Shown here piece by piece: positions 47,374-56,317 of a stretch of DNA of 64,000 bases. The stretch is from a virus, in IMG/VR virus record IMGVR_UViG_3300022743_000004, positions 1-64,000 of that record; one strand, given 5' to 3'. The notes under the pieces were generated by a model that saw only the letters and a program-made list of their open reading frames with translations, had not been told where the DNA came from and made no database searches. Every line of letters begins with the position of its first letter. Within the stretch, counting starts at the first letter, position 1. The translations under genes and the position numbers were made by a program.

Positions 47374-49521
47374 ATGCCAATCAACACCGAACTAGCCAAG
47401 AAAATCTGGACCCGGTACGCGTGGGCTCGTGACAACGGGCACAGCAAGTATGTCGAGAAGGCCGAGAAGTGTGACCGCTTCTTCCTCGGGGACCAGTGGG
47501 ACGCCACCGACAAGGCGCGGCTTGAGCTGAGCCGCCGTCCGGCGCTGACGATTAACAAGATTCTGCCCACGGTGTCCAACATCATGGGCGAGCAGATTCA
47601 GGCCCGTGCCGAGACCAGCTTCCGTCCGCGCGCCGGGGCACCTGCCGAGACCGCCGACGTGTTGAACAAGGTCTACAAGCAGATCATGGACAACAACCAG
47701 ATGGCCTGGAAGCGCAGCGACATGTTCGCCGACGGGATCATCACCAGTCGCGGCTTCTTGGACGTGCGGATTGACTACACCGACTCCATGGAGGGCGAGG
47801 TCCGTATTGACCTGATGAACTCCAAGAACGTGATCATTGACCCGGATGGCGAGGAGTACGACCCCGACACCTGGAACGAGGTTCACACCACCAAGTGGGT
47901 CACCGCCGACGACATCGCTGTGTTGTACAGCAAGGAAGACGCCGAGCTGCTGCGCAACCGCGACCAGAGCTACTTCCCCTACGGCTACGACTCCATACAG
48001 GCCTACCGTGACCGCTTCGGTGACCGTTTTAACCCGATGTACACGGGCGACTACGACAACAGCAGTGTGATGCGCAACATCCGCATCATTGACCGTCAGT
48101 ACCGCATGTTGGACCGCCAGAAGCACTTCGTGTCCAAGGACGGCGACACCCGCCCCATCCCTGAAGAGTTTGACCGCAACCGCATCGCCATGTTCGTGGA
48201 CCGCTTCGGCTTCTCCGTGACAACCAAACTGGTGCGCCGCATCCGCTGGACGGTGATCGCTGACAACGTGGTGCTGCACGACGACTGGTCGCCGTACAAG
48301 CACTTCACCATCGTGCCTTTCTTCCCCCACTTCCGTCGCGGCACCACCATCGGCCTCGTGGAGAACCTTATCGGTTCGCAAGAGCTGCTGAACAAGGTCA
48401 CCAGCCAGGAGCTGCACGTTGTGAACACCACTGCGAACAGCGGCTACAAGGTGAAGGCCGGTGCGCTGTCCAACATGACCGTGCAGGAGCTGGAGGAGAA
48501 GGGCGCTCAGACAGGCCTCGTGATCGAGGTGAACGGGGACCCAGACAAAGATGTCCAGAAGATTGCACCGAATCAAGTACCCCAAGGACTGGATCGCATC
48601 AGCTACAAAGCCGAAGAGCACGTCAAGACCATCAGCGGAGTCTCCGACTCCATGCAGGGCATGGACCGCGCCGACGTTGCCGCTAAAGCTATCCAGCAGA
48701 AGCGTCAGGCCGGTTCTACTAATCTGGTTAAGCCGCTGGACAACCTGACCCGTACCGACTACATCCTGGCCCGCAACGTGTTGGACCTCGTGCAAGAGTT
48801 CTACACCGAAGAGCGCTTGATGACCATCACCAACAACCAGACCACGGGTGAGTCGGAGACGTTCAGCATTAACCAGGTCACTCCCGAAGGCACCGTCGTG
48901 AACGACCTGACCCTTGGCGAGTACGACATCACCATCACATCCGTCCCAGCCCGCGAGAGCTTGGAGGACAGCCAGTTTGAGCAGGCCGTGGCCATGCGTG
49001 AGGCTGGCATCGCCCTCCCAGACAGCGTACTGATCGACGCCAGCCGCTTGATGAACAAGAAAGACATCATCAAGCAGATGCAGGGCGACCAGGAGAGCCC
49101 CGAAGCGCAGATGCAGCGTGAGTTGCAGCAGCGTGGTCAGGCGGCTGAGGTGGCCAAGGCAGAGGGCGAGGCTGCACAGAAGCACGCCGACGCCGGACTG
49201 AAGCAAGCAAAGACCCAAGAGACCGTCGTGAACACCCAGATCGCCGCTCAGGGCGAGCCGGACGACGGCACGGGTCAGGCAGAACTCCAACTGAAGGGCG
49301 CACAAGCCTCGCACGAAGCGGACCTGAAGGAACGCCAGTTCGAGCATGACCGTCAGATGGACTTCATGGACATAGGCCTGCGCCGCGAAGAGGCGGCTAA
49401 CAACGCCCAGCTCAAGGCGCAGGATATGGCAGAGAAGCGCGATATGCAACGCGTGGAGCAAGCACGCATGGCTGCGGCAGCAGTCGAGCGCCCAACAGCG
49501 CAAAACGGAGCACCAAAATGA
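47374..49521 (+). CDS. Portal protein (P22-type)
   Basis: The 715-residue product forms the dodecameric DNA channel at the capsid vertex. The P22 portal family patterns are present: WARDNGHSKYVEKAEKCDRF, FLGDQWD, RPALTINKILP, VSNIMGEQIQAR, and MADGI-like FADGIITSRGFLDV, with a long Gln/Ala/Glu-rich coiled-coil C-terminal barrel region. Followed by the scaffold (ATGA). Confidence 0.92.
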   Translation: MPINTELAKKIWTRYAWARDNGHSKYVEKAEKCDRFFLGDQWDATDKARLELSRRPALTINKILPTVSNIMGEQIQARAETSFRPRAGAPAETADVLNKVYKQIMDNNQMAWKRSDMFADGIITSRGFLDVRIDYTDSMEGEVRIDLMNSKNVIIDPDGEEYDPDTWNEVHTTKWVTADDIAVLYSKEDAELLRNRDQSYFPYGYDSIQAYRDRFGDRFNPMYTGDYDNSSVMRNIRIIDRQYRMLDRQKHFVSKDGDTRPIPEEFDRNRIAMFVDRFGFSVTTKLVRRIRWTVIADNVVLHDDWSPYKHFTIVPFFPHFRRGTTIGLVENLIGSQELLNKVTSQELHVVNTTANSGYKVKAGALSNMTVQELEEKGAQTGLVIEVNGDPDKDVQKIAPNQVPQGLDRISYKAEEHVKTISGVSDSMQGMDRADVAAKAIQQKRQAGSTNLVKPLDNLTRTDYILARNVLDLVQEFYTEERLMTITNNQTTGESETFSINQVTPEGTVVNDLTLGEYDITITSVPARESLEDSQFEQAVAMREAGIALPDSVLIDASRLMNKKDIIKQMQGDQESPEAQMQRELQQRGQAAEVAKAEGEAAQKHADAGLKQAKTQETVVNTQIAAQGEPDDGTGQAELQLKGAQASHEADLKERQFEHDRQMDFMDIGLRREEAANNAQLKAQDMAEKRDMQRVEQARMAAAAVERPTAQNGAPK

Positions 49522-50575
49522 AATTGAAAAAGTTCTTCTCTCGCTACATGAAGCCCGCCGGTGAAGCCGACGGCGGCGGCGGCACCATTGACCGTGGTGA
49601 CAGCTTCACCCCTACCGGCGAGGGCGCCGAGGGCGCGCAAGACGCGCTGTCCAAAGCTGAGCGCGAAGCCGAGGCCCGCGCTGATGCCGAGGCTGCGGCC
49701 AAGAAGAAGCCGGACGCCGCTGCGGACGACACCGACGTGGACCCTGAGAACCCCGACGCTGACGACGCGGACGCTGATGCCGATGCCGACGCGGACAAGG
49801 CCAAACGCAAGGACTCACGCATCCCGTTGAGCCGCCACAAGGACATCCTGGCTCGTGAGCGTGCTGCGCGCGAAGCCGCTGAAGAGCGCTTGGCCAATTA
49901 CGAGAAGGGCAAGCAGGTTGCGGCCATCAACAGCGACATCTCCGAGCTGGAGAACACGGTGCTGGCCTTGGAGAAGGAATACACAAGTTGCTGGCTGAGG
50001 GCGAGATCGACAAGGCCACCGAGAAGATGCGCGATATTCGCGGTGCCGAGCGCCTTATCAACGACGCCAAGAACGAGTACCGCACCACCATCGCTATCGC
50101 CCAAGCCACTGAGCAGGCGCGCTACGACTCTGCTCTGGAGCGCATTGAAGCTGCGTACCCGAAGATCAACCAAGACCACGACGACTTCGACAAGGCCACC
50201 CTCGGCGAAGTGGTGGAGTGGAAAATTTTCTATGAGAAGCAGCGCAACATGACCCCGACCAAGGCTCTGCAGGCTGCAGTGACCAAGATCATGGGCGCTG
50301 GCACCAATGCCCAGGAACGCGCCACTACCGTGGCACCCAAGGTGGACGCAGAAGAGGTCGCCAAGGACGTAGCCAAGGAGCGCAAGGCCGCTGCAGTGAA
50401 GAAGAACGTGGACGCCGCGTCCAAGACGCCTGCCAGTACCGCCAAGGTCGGCATGGACAGTGACAAGGCCGGTGGCTCTCTCACCGCTAAAGACGTGATG
50501 AAGATGTCTCAGGACGACTTCAAGAAATTGCCCGACGACGTGCTCGCACGTATGCGCGGCGACACATTCGCTTAA
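49518..50575 (+). CDS. Scaffold-like protein, apparent 1-nt frameshift
   Basis: Two frames join into one protein of ~352 residues: 49518-49984 encodes MKLKKFFSRYMKPAGEADGG to LEKEYT, and the frame from 49985 encodes KLLAEGEIDKATEKM to RGDTFA. The coding shifts by one base at GAATAC-ACAAG; restoring one C gives EYHKLL. Acidic Asp-Ala repeats (about 75-92) and coiled coils are typical of phage scaffolds, and the position between portal and capsid supports it. The shift may be a real mutation, a sequencing error or a recoding site. Confidence 0.75.
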
Positions 50576-50590
50576 CCAAGGAGAATCAAA

Positions 50591-50809
50591 ATGACAGTAC
50601 GAGCTAAATTCAAGGTCGAGTCCGTTACTCAAGACACCAACGGACACAGCGTCCGCTTGATACCCGTAACCAGCGGCAGTGTGGAGAACGAAGCGTTCTT
50701 CAAGTGGACGCCAGGGGGTGAGATCAAGATCAGCACGATCAACGCAGAAGCAGCCAAAGAGTTCGTTCCTGGTAAGCAGTTCTACGTGGACTTCACGGAG
50801 GCCGCATGA
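50591..50809 (+). CDS. Small head-region protein
   Basis: The 72-residue beta-rich product (MTVRAKFKVESVTQ...GKQFYVDFTEAA) has AAGGAGAATCAAA before the ATG. It is common in related phage gene orders between scaffold and gp49-like gene. Unknown. Confidence 0.7.
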   Translation: MTVRAKFKVESVTQDTNGHSVRLIPVTSGSVENEAFFKWTPGGEIKISTINAEAAKEFVPGKQFYVDFTEAA

Positions 50810-51135
50810 ACCACATCACATCACCCCGCACTGACGACGATGCCGTCGAGCAGATGATCAAGGCCAAGGGCTTGGTCGCGCCCCGCGTCACGCCACAGGA
50901 CCTGAACGACAACATCACCGATGTCGAGATCGTGAAGCACGTCTCTCGCGGCGGGCAGGTCCTACGCTGGGCCGTACTGACCACCAAGAGCGGGTACGCC
51001 GTGGTGGGCAACCCCTCGGTGGCTGTGTCGCCAGAGAACGACGATGAAGAAGTCGGTAAAAAGGTGGCTTTCGAGAACTCGAAGAACGCCTTGTGGCCTC
51101 TCATGGGCTACGCACTGAAGGAGAAGCTGGCATGA
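50806..51135 (+). CDS. Phage gp49/gp66-like protein
   Basis: The 109-residue product has the Phage_gp49_66 pattern (EQMIKAKGLVAPRVTPQDL, VSRGGQVLRWAVLTTKSGYAVVG, NSKNALWPLMGYAL). The family is common and of unknown role. ATGA-coupled to both neighbours. Confidence 0.8.
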   Translation: MNHITSPRTDDDAVEQMIKAKGLVAPRVTPQDLNDNITDVEIVKHVSRGGQVLRWAVLTTKSGYAVVGNPSVAVSPENDDEEVGKKVAFENSKNALWPLMGYALKEKLA

Positions 51136-51491
51136 AAAGCATGACCCACTCCATCGCCCGCGTCTGCCACGAGGTGAACGCGGCCTACTGCGCCGGTATC
51201 GGCGACAACACACAGCCTCTTTGGGAAGACGCGCCACAGTGGCAGAAGGACAGCGCCATTGCGGGCGTCGAGCTGCACTTGGCCAACCCTAACCTGGGCG
51301 TGGACGCCAGCCACCAAGCGTGGCTTGAGCACAAGCGCGCCGAGGGTTGGACCTACGGCCCTATTAAGGACCCTGAGAAGAAAGAGCACCCTTGCTTCGT
51401 ACCCTACGCCGACCTGCCACAAGCACAGAAGGTGAAGGATTTCCTGTTTCGCGGTGTAGTACACGCCATCGCGCGCGAGATGGCACGCTGA
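51132..51491 (+). CDS. RyR-domain protein
   Basis: The 119-residue product matches the RyR domain: VCHEVNAAYCAGIGD, WEDAPQWQKDSAIAGVELHL, SHQAWLEHKRAEGWTYG and a final KHP-like KEHPCFVPYADLP. RyR domains are known in phages but their role is not. It starts at ATG 51132 (ATGA). Confidence 0.85.
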   Translation: MKSMTHSIARVCHEVNAAYCAGIGDNTQPLWEDAPQWQKDSAIAGVELHLANPNLGVDASHQAWLEHKRAEGWTYGPIKDPEKKEHPCFVPYADLPQAQKVKDFLFRGVVHAIAREMAR

Positions 51492-51534
51492 GAGCCACGT
51501 AGTTTGTCTCCCTACGTGGTGTGCCATGTTTAAG

Positions 51535-51566
51535 CCCACGGACCCAAAAGGTCCGTGGGTCTTTTT
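51535..51566 (+). terminator. Strong rho-independent terminator before the capsid gene
   Basis: CCCACGGACC-CAAAA-GGTCCGTGGG (10-bp stem) followed by TCTTTTT. A second stem (CCACGTAG/CTACGTGG) precedes it. Confidence 0.9.
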
Positions 51567-51584
51567 CAAACTTTCAATCTTCGA

Positions 51585-51697
51585 TCTAATTTAGAGTACA
51601 CTCCGCATATTCGGTTTAGGTAAGGTCACGACAGCACCTACCACTCTCGCTTGTCGGGGCGATATTCGGCGTTGGGTTATCTATTCTCTAACTTCGA
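51585..51697 (+). promoter_or_regulatory. Capsid promoter region with two dyad motifs
   Basis: Non-coding. TCTAATTTAGA (51585-51595) and TCTAACTTCGA (51687-51697) lie between the terminator and the capsid gene. The second is followed by AGGAGG and GTG 17 nt on. A separate promoter for the capsid is expected here, allowing high expression. Confidence 0.6.
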
Positions 51698-51714
51698 TTA
51701 AAGGAGGTGGCAAC

Positions 51715-52827
51715 GTGTCACTAACTAACTTCGGCTTGCTGACCAGCGAGCAAAAGACCGTTTGGTCTATGGACCTGTGGAAGCAGGCCCGCAACATGTC
51801 CTTCGTGAACAAATTCTTGGGCAAGGGTCCCAACAGCATGGTTCAGCACATCACTGAACTGAAGAAGACCGAGAAGGGCGCACGCGCCGTGATCACTTTG
51901 CTGGCTGACCTGACTGGCGACGGTGTTGCCGGTGACCGCACCTTGGAAGGTAACGAAGAAGGCATGCAAACCTTCGACCAGGTGATTCGCATCGACCAAC
52001 TGCGTCATGCCAACCGCCACGAAGGCCGCATGGCCGACCAGAAGTCCGTCGTCGAGTTCCGTGGCAACAGCCGCGACGTCCTCGCCTACTGGCTGGCTGA
52101 CCGTATCGACCAGATGGCGTTCCTGACGCTGGCTGGCCGCAGCTACGCTTTCAAGAACAACGGCGCTCCCCGTGTGGGCTCTGACCTCCAGTTCTTGGAG
52201 TTCGCTGCCGACGTGACAGCACCATCCAACGCACGCCGCTTGCGCTGGGACTCCGTGGGCAAGACCCTCGTGTCCAACGCCGCGTCGTCCGCTGTGATCG
52301 CCGCCGACACCCCCACCTGGAACTTGTTTGTCCAGCTCAAGGCCTATGCCAAAGACCGCTACATCCGTGGCGTGACCGGCGAGGGCGGCGAGGAGACTTA
52401 CCACGCGTTCCTGACACCCCAGGCCATGGCTAAGCTGAAGATGGACCCTGACTACATGGCCAACTTGCGCTACAGCACGTCGTCCAACGTCAATGACAAG
52501 TTGTTCAGCGGTTCCACCGTGAAGATCGACGGCATCTACTTGCACGAGTTCCGTCACGTACCCAACACCACTGGCGCTGCCTCTGGTTCCAAGTACGGCG
52601 GCACTGGCACTGTGGACGGTTGCCAAATCCTGTTCTGTGGCGCTCAAGCCATGGGCATGGCCGACATCGGTGCTCCTGAGTGGAACGAAAAGGGCTTCGA
52701 CTACGACAACCAACAGGGCATCTCTGTGGGCAAGATCGCCGGTTTCTTGAAACCCAAGTTCGGCAACATCTACGAGAACGGCGCTGTCGAAGACTTCGGC
52801 GTGCTGTCTTGCTACACCGCTCAATAA
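51715..52827 (+). CDS. Major capsid protein (DUF4043/P22-type)
   Basis: The 370-residue product fits the DUF4043 group of phage capsids (N4 gp56-like): FVNKFLGKGPNSMVQHITEL, DLTGDGVAGDRTLEGNEE, and a C-terminal GISVGKIAGFLKPKF. Start GTG behind AAGGAGGTGG. Preceded by a strong terminator and a dedicated promoter region and followed by the decoration gene. Confidence 0.9.
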   Translation: MSLTNFGLLTSEQKTVWSMDLWKQARNMSFVNKFLGKGPNSMVQHITELKKTEKGARAVITLLADLTGDGVAGDRTLEGNEEGMQTFDQVIRIDQLRHANRHEGRMADQKSVVEFRGNSRDVLAYWLADRIDQMAFLTLAGRSYAFKNNGAPRVGSDLQFLEFAADVTAPSNARRLRWDSVGKTLVSNAASSAVIAADTPTWNLFVQLKAYAKDRYIRGVTGEGGEETYHAFLTPQAMAKLKMDPDYMANLRYSTSSNVNDKLFSGSTVKIDGIYLHEFRHVPNTTGAASGSKYGGTGTVDGCQILFCGAQAMGMADIGAPEWNEKGFDYDNQQGISVGKIAGFLKPKFGNIYENGAVEDFGVLSCYTAQ

Positions 52828-52841
52828 GGAGGTAACACACC

Positions 52842-53348
52842 ATGAGCAAACTCCTAGCAACCCGTGGCGTCCAGCGCAATTTGGTCGCCGAGTTCGTCTT
52901 CAACTACAACGACTGGGCCACAGACTCTGTGTCCCAAGTGAAGACGACCTTCGGCTCCACCGCCGCTGTGGCAGACCCTTCGTCCGCTGTGTCCGGCCTG
53001 ACAGCCGGTACAGGTATCGTCTTTGACTGCATCCCTATGCCCGTGGGTGCTGTGATTACTGGTGGTGCTGTGATCGTCGAGACCGCGTTCGTCGGTATCG
53101 GCGTAGCCGCTCTCCTGAACGTGGGTATCGCGGGCAACACCTCTGCCCTGATCTCCGCTCTGGACTTGGACGCAGCCGCAGCCGGATCGCGTACTCCGCT
53201 GATCCTGACTGCACCTCTGCTGTGCAACAACGGTCAGAACATCCGTCTGACCACTTCCGGCCTCACAGCCACTGCCACCGCAGGTAAGGTCCGCGTCCGC
53301 GTGGACTACACCATCGACGGCAAGCAAGACGAAGTTGTCACGACCTAA
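52842..53348 (+). CDS. Capsid decoration or head-fibre-like protein
   Basis: The 168-residue beta-rich product (GSTAAVADPSSAVSGLTAGTG, AVITGGAVIVETAFVGIGVAALL) has AAGGAGGTAACACACC before the ATG. Position right after the capsid gene and low-complexity beta composition suggest a capsid-stabilising protein. Terminator follows. Confidence 0.65.
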   Translation: MSKLLATRGVQRNLVAEFVFNYNDWATDSVSQVKTTFGSTAAVADPSSAVSGLTAGTGIVFDCIPMPVGAVITGGAVIVETAFVGIGVAALLNVGIAGNTSALISALDLDAAAAGSRTPLILTAPLLCNNGQNIRLTTSGLTATATAGKVRVRVDYTIDGKQDEVVTT

Positions 53349-53360
53349 GTGACCTGAGTG

Positions 53361-53385
53361 AACGGGGCTTCGGCCCCGTTCTTCC
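53361..53385 (+). terminator. Rho-independent terminator after the decoration gene
   Basis: AACGGGGC-TTCG-GCCCCGTT, stable UUCG tetraloop, then CTTCC. The U-run is short, so it may be partial. Confidence 0.75.
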
Positions 53386-53409
53386 ATCCACCCCACGGAG
53401 AACCTAAAA

Positions 53410-53787
53410 ATGAAATTTGTGATGCACCGCAATCGCACCATCGCGTCCACCAGTGGCCACACTGTTGAGTTCGTGAAGGGTGAACTTACCCACGTCCCTC
53501 CTTCGATGTACGAAGAAGTCATGTCGGCTGGCGCTGTGCCAGAGACCGAGCTGGACCTGGAACCCAAGACCGGCGACGAAGTGGTCGAGCCCACTGATCC
53601 GTCCGCCCGCCAACAAGCTATTTTTGAAGCCTTCGAGACGGTGACTCTGCGCGGCAAGCGCGAAGACTTCACCGCTGCAGGCTCGCCCCACGCCAAGGTG
53701 CTGTCCACGATCCTGGGCTGGACTGTGCAGAACAAGGAACGCGACGCCGCCTGGACCGCGTTCAAAACCAAATCTGGTGACGAGTAA
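53410..53787 (+). CDS. Head completion-region protein
   Basis: The 125-residue product (MKFVMHRNRTIASTSGHTVEFVKGE start) has a beta N-terminus and a helical C-terminus ending KTKSGDE. Similar proteins follow capsid genes in P22-like phages. Exact role unknown. Confidence 0.65.
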   Translation: MKFVMHRNRTIASTSGHTVEFVKGELTHVPPSMYEEVMSAGAVPETELDLEPKTGDEVVEPTDPSARQQAIFEAFETVTLRGKREDFTAAGSPHAKVLSTILGWTVQNKERDAAWTAFKTKSGDE

Positions 53788-53790
53788 TCC

Positions 53791-54429
53791 ATGAACACGA
53801 CAGAACTGCTTGCGGACTTGCGCACGGAGTTGTTTGACTCCGTGGCCCCGTACTTCTGGTCGGACGGGACGCTGTACAAGTACATCGACGACGCCCAGAA
53901 GCAGTTCTGCCGCCTCACCTACGGCATCGAAGATGCCCGCAGCTTCAAGCTGAAGGTCGTACCTGACACCGAGTGGTACAAGTACGACCCCTCCATTCTG
54001 AAAGTGCGCAGCGTCGTGGACGCTGCCACTGGCCGCGACGTCCCTCTGGTCCCCGTCGAGAAGATGGCGTCCATGAACTTGCGCTTCGACGGGCTCAAGG
54101 CACCCATCCGCAATCTGATCACCGGCTTGGAGAAGGGCAGCTTCCGCGCCCACCCCATGCCCAGCGTCGCGGCGACCTTGGATATGCGCGTCTTCCGTCT
54201 GTCCAACACCGTGGGTGCTGGCGACGACTTCGAGATCGACGAGCAGCACCACATATTCCTCATGCTTTGGTGCAAGCACCGCGCCTACGGCGTGCAGGAC
54301 GCCGACACATACGACGCGAAGAAGGCCGCTGAGTACCAAGAGAAATTCGAGCGCTACTGCGCTGCTGCCAAGGTCGAGCAGAGTCGCTTGATGCACTCTG
54401 CCGGTGCTGTGGTCTATGGAGGCATCTGA
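53791..54429 (+). CDS. Head-tail adaptor (gp4-like)
   Basis: The 212-residue product has DLRTELFDSVAPYFWSDGTLYKYIDDAQKQFCR, a helical adaptor pattern found in podoviruses (P22 gp4-like), followed by a beta insert and a C-terminal helix with EYQEKFERYCAAAKVEQSR. It closes the portal channel with the tail. Weak ribosome site. Confidence 0.75.
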   Translation: MNTTELLADLRTELFDSVAPYFWSDGTLYKYIDDAQKQFCRLTYGIEDARSFKLKVVPDTEWYKYDPSILKVRSVVDAATGRDVPLVPVEKMASMNLRFDGLKAPIRNLITGLEKGSFRAHPMPSVAATLDMRVFRLSNTVGAGDDFEIDEQHHIFLMLWCKHRAYGVQDADTYDAKKAAEYQEKFERYCAAAKVEQSRLMHSAGAVVYGGI

Positions 54430-54698
54430 TGGCGCTCAAGAAAGACCCTAACGCGGTCCTCGACTACACATTTGACTGGGGGCCATATCTGACCCCCCTC
54501 AACGACACCATCCAGACAGTGACGTGGATCACGTCTGCAGGGATCACGAAGGTGTCCCAGTCCAACACGGCTGTCACTGCCACTGCATTTGTCAGCGGCG
54601 GCGTGCTCGGCGAGAAAGAAACCCTGACCTGCCGCATCACGACCAGCGGCGGTCGTACAGATGACAGGTCGGTGACTTTGCAAATCGTTGAACGTTAA
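54429..54698 (+). CDS. Small tail/head beta protein
   Basis: The 89-residue product (VLDYTFDWGPYLTPLNDTIQT...LQIVER) has the beta-sandwich pattern seen in the phage family with D-W-x-x-x-L near its start. It starts by overlap with the adaptor stop (TGATG). Confidence 0.7.
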   Translation: MALKKDPNAVLDYTFDWGPYLTPLNDTIQTVTWITSAGITKVSQSNTAVTATAFVSGGVLGEKETLTCRITTSGGRTDDRSVTLQIVER

Positions 54699-54709
54699 GG
54701 AGTTGAATC

Positions 54710-55180
54710 ATGGCAGCTATGTCTGACTTTCTGGAAAACAAACTGCTGGACTTCTTGTTCCGTGGTCAAGCACTTGGTATCACCGGGGCGTCCGCAGCCG
54801 CTGGCTCTGGCCCGACCAGCCTGTACATCGGGCTCTACACGGCCAACCCGACGGACGTGGCGGGTGGCACTGAGGTGACCGGCAACGCGTATGCCCGCGT
54901 GGCGCTGACCAGCACCCTGGCTAACTGGGCCGGTACACAGGCTGCGGCCTCCACTACTGCGTCGTCTGGTACTGGCGGCACCACAAGCAACAACGCAGTT
55001 ATCACGTTCCCGACGCCTACCCCGGCTGGCTGGGGCACTGTGACCGGCTTCGGCATCTTCGACGCAGCCTCGGGCGGTAACCTGTTGGTTTGGTCCGCAC
55101 TGACTGCTTCCAAGGTCATCAACGCCTCGGACACTGTGAGCTTCCCGGCATCTACCCTGTCCTTCCAAATCGACAACTAA
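54710..55180 (+). CDS. Tail fibre-type structural protein
   Basis: The 156-residue product has LYIGLYTANPTDVAGGTEV, NAYARVAL and GFGIFDAASGGNLLVWSAL: the pattern of a common phage tail or head-fibre family. AAGGAGTTGAATC precedes the ATG. Confidence 0.7.
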   Translation: MAAMSDFLENKLLDFLFRGQALGITGASAAAGSGPTSLYIGLYTANPTDVAGGTEVTGNAYARVALTSTLANWAGTQAAASTTASSGTGGTTSNNAVITFPTPTPAGWGTVTGFGIFDAASGGNLLVWSALTASKVINASDTVSFPASTLSFQIDN

Positions 55181-55197
55181 ACCGTAGGAGCACCGCC

Positions 55198-56157
55198 ATG
55201 GGCGTTAAGCACAAGTTCGTCAGTGCCCAAGCCGATGGCGGCGATGCCTCCCTCGTCCGCCCGAGCAACTGGAACGACGACCACATCATCGACAACGTGG
55301 TTCCGGCGATACCTGCCGCGAACACCGTTGCTCTGTTCGGCAAGGTGCTCGGGAACACCCGCGTCTTGCCAGCGGCCATCGGCCCCAGTGGCATGGACTA
55401 CTCGCTGCAGCCTGCCATGTGGCGGCAGAAGATTGGCATGTTCTGCCCTTCTACCCAGGCCATTGCAGGTGTCCTGGGGGCGTCATTCACCATGGTCGGC
55501 ACTGCCACAACCCGGACACTGGCCTCTACCTCACGCTTCACGCGCATGCGCCGGTACGCATATGTGTCCGCAGCGACGGCGGGGGCGTTAGCGTCATTCC
55601 GTAATGGGGCGGTGCAGTTCTCCACTGGCACCGGCGGCTCAGCTTCTGCAGCCGACGGCGGGTTCTTCCAGTCTATCCGCTTTGCGGTCACCGACGCAGC
55701 GGCGGTCACTGGCGCACGTATGTTCCTGGGTGTGTCCGCCACCATCACGGCCCCTACCAACGTAGAGCCATCCACCCTGCTTAACAGCTTCGGCATTGGC
55801 CAGCTCAGCACGGACGCCACGCAGCTCTACCTCTTCTACGGCGGTAGCGCTGCGCAGACCCCCATACCGCTCGGTACAGGGTTCCCATGTATCCAAGCCA
55901 CTCCCGGCATCAACAACGGTATCCCCTACGACTTCATGATCTGGTGCCCACCCACCCAGAACGGAGTGGTGAACTGGGCGCTTGAGCGCATCGACACGGG
56001 GGCTGTGACGGGCGGGACGATCACTCCGGCCACCCCAGGTGTGCAGACCCCTTTGAGCACCACCATGCTCAACACGTTCGGCTACCGGACAAACAACGCA
56101 ACCGCCCTGGCAGTCGCACTGGACCTAATCAACATCTACACCGAGACGGACTACTGA
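55198..56157 (+). CDS. Tail fibre/spike-like protein
   Basis: The 319-residue product starts at ATG 55198 behind GTAGGAGCACC. It begins MGVKHKFVSAQADGGDASLVR, a phage structural opening (VRPSNWNDDH), then beta-rich GA-rich segments (ATTRTLASTSRFTRMRRY). A tail appendage is likely. Confidence 0.7.
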   Translation: MGVKHKFVSAQADGGDASLVRPSNWNDDHIIDNVVPAIPAANTVALFGKVLGNTRVLPAAIGPSGMDYSLQPAMWRQKIGMFCPSTQAIAGVLGASFTMVGTATTRTLASTSRFTRMRRYAYVSAATAGALASFRNGAVQFSTGTGGSASAADGGFFQSIRFAVTDAAAVTGARMFLGVSATITAPTNVEPSTLLNSFGIGQLSTDATQLYLFYGGSAAQTPIPLGTGFPCIQATPGINNGIPYDFMIWCPPTQNGVVNWALERIDTGAVTGGTITPATPGVQTPLSTTMLNTFGYRTNNATALAVALDLINIYTETDY

Positions 56158-56158
56158 G

Positions 56159-56311
56159 ATGTACACACTGATCCTTGACGAAGGCATAGTGCTGGACGCA
56201 GCCGGTATACAAGTCGCCCTCTGCCAGTCCGCCGACGACCCGGCGTTCGTGGCGTACATCGCTTGGGTACACGCCGGAAACGAGCCGACGGTCATAGAGA
56301 CGCGGGGGTAA
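56159..56311 (+). CDS. 50-residue tail-associated protein
   Basis: The short gene MYTLILDEGIVLDAAGIQ to TRG matches a common 45-50 residue phage family (ILDEG...AQSADDPxFVAYxxWVxAGNEP) found after tail fibre genes. Role unknown, possibly assembly. Confidence 0.75.
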   Translation: MYTLILDEGIVLDAAGIQVALCQSADDPAFVAYIAWVHAGNEPTVIETRG

Positions 56312-56317
56312 TACTCC

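Noticed and set aside
47392-49503. 703-codon open frame antisense to the portal gene
   Set aside because: Long antisense frames arise from GC-rich third positions; no ribosome site, no family pattern, and the portal frame is certain. The same holds for frames opposite the capsid (51721-52860) and 53404-54396.
49985-49988. Programmed -1 frameshifting in the scaffold gene
   Set aside because: A -1 shift would give a correct product, but no slippery heptamer or obvious downstream pseudoknot is visible; a one-base deletion or sequence error is simpler. Kept as a finding, not as a mechanism.
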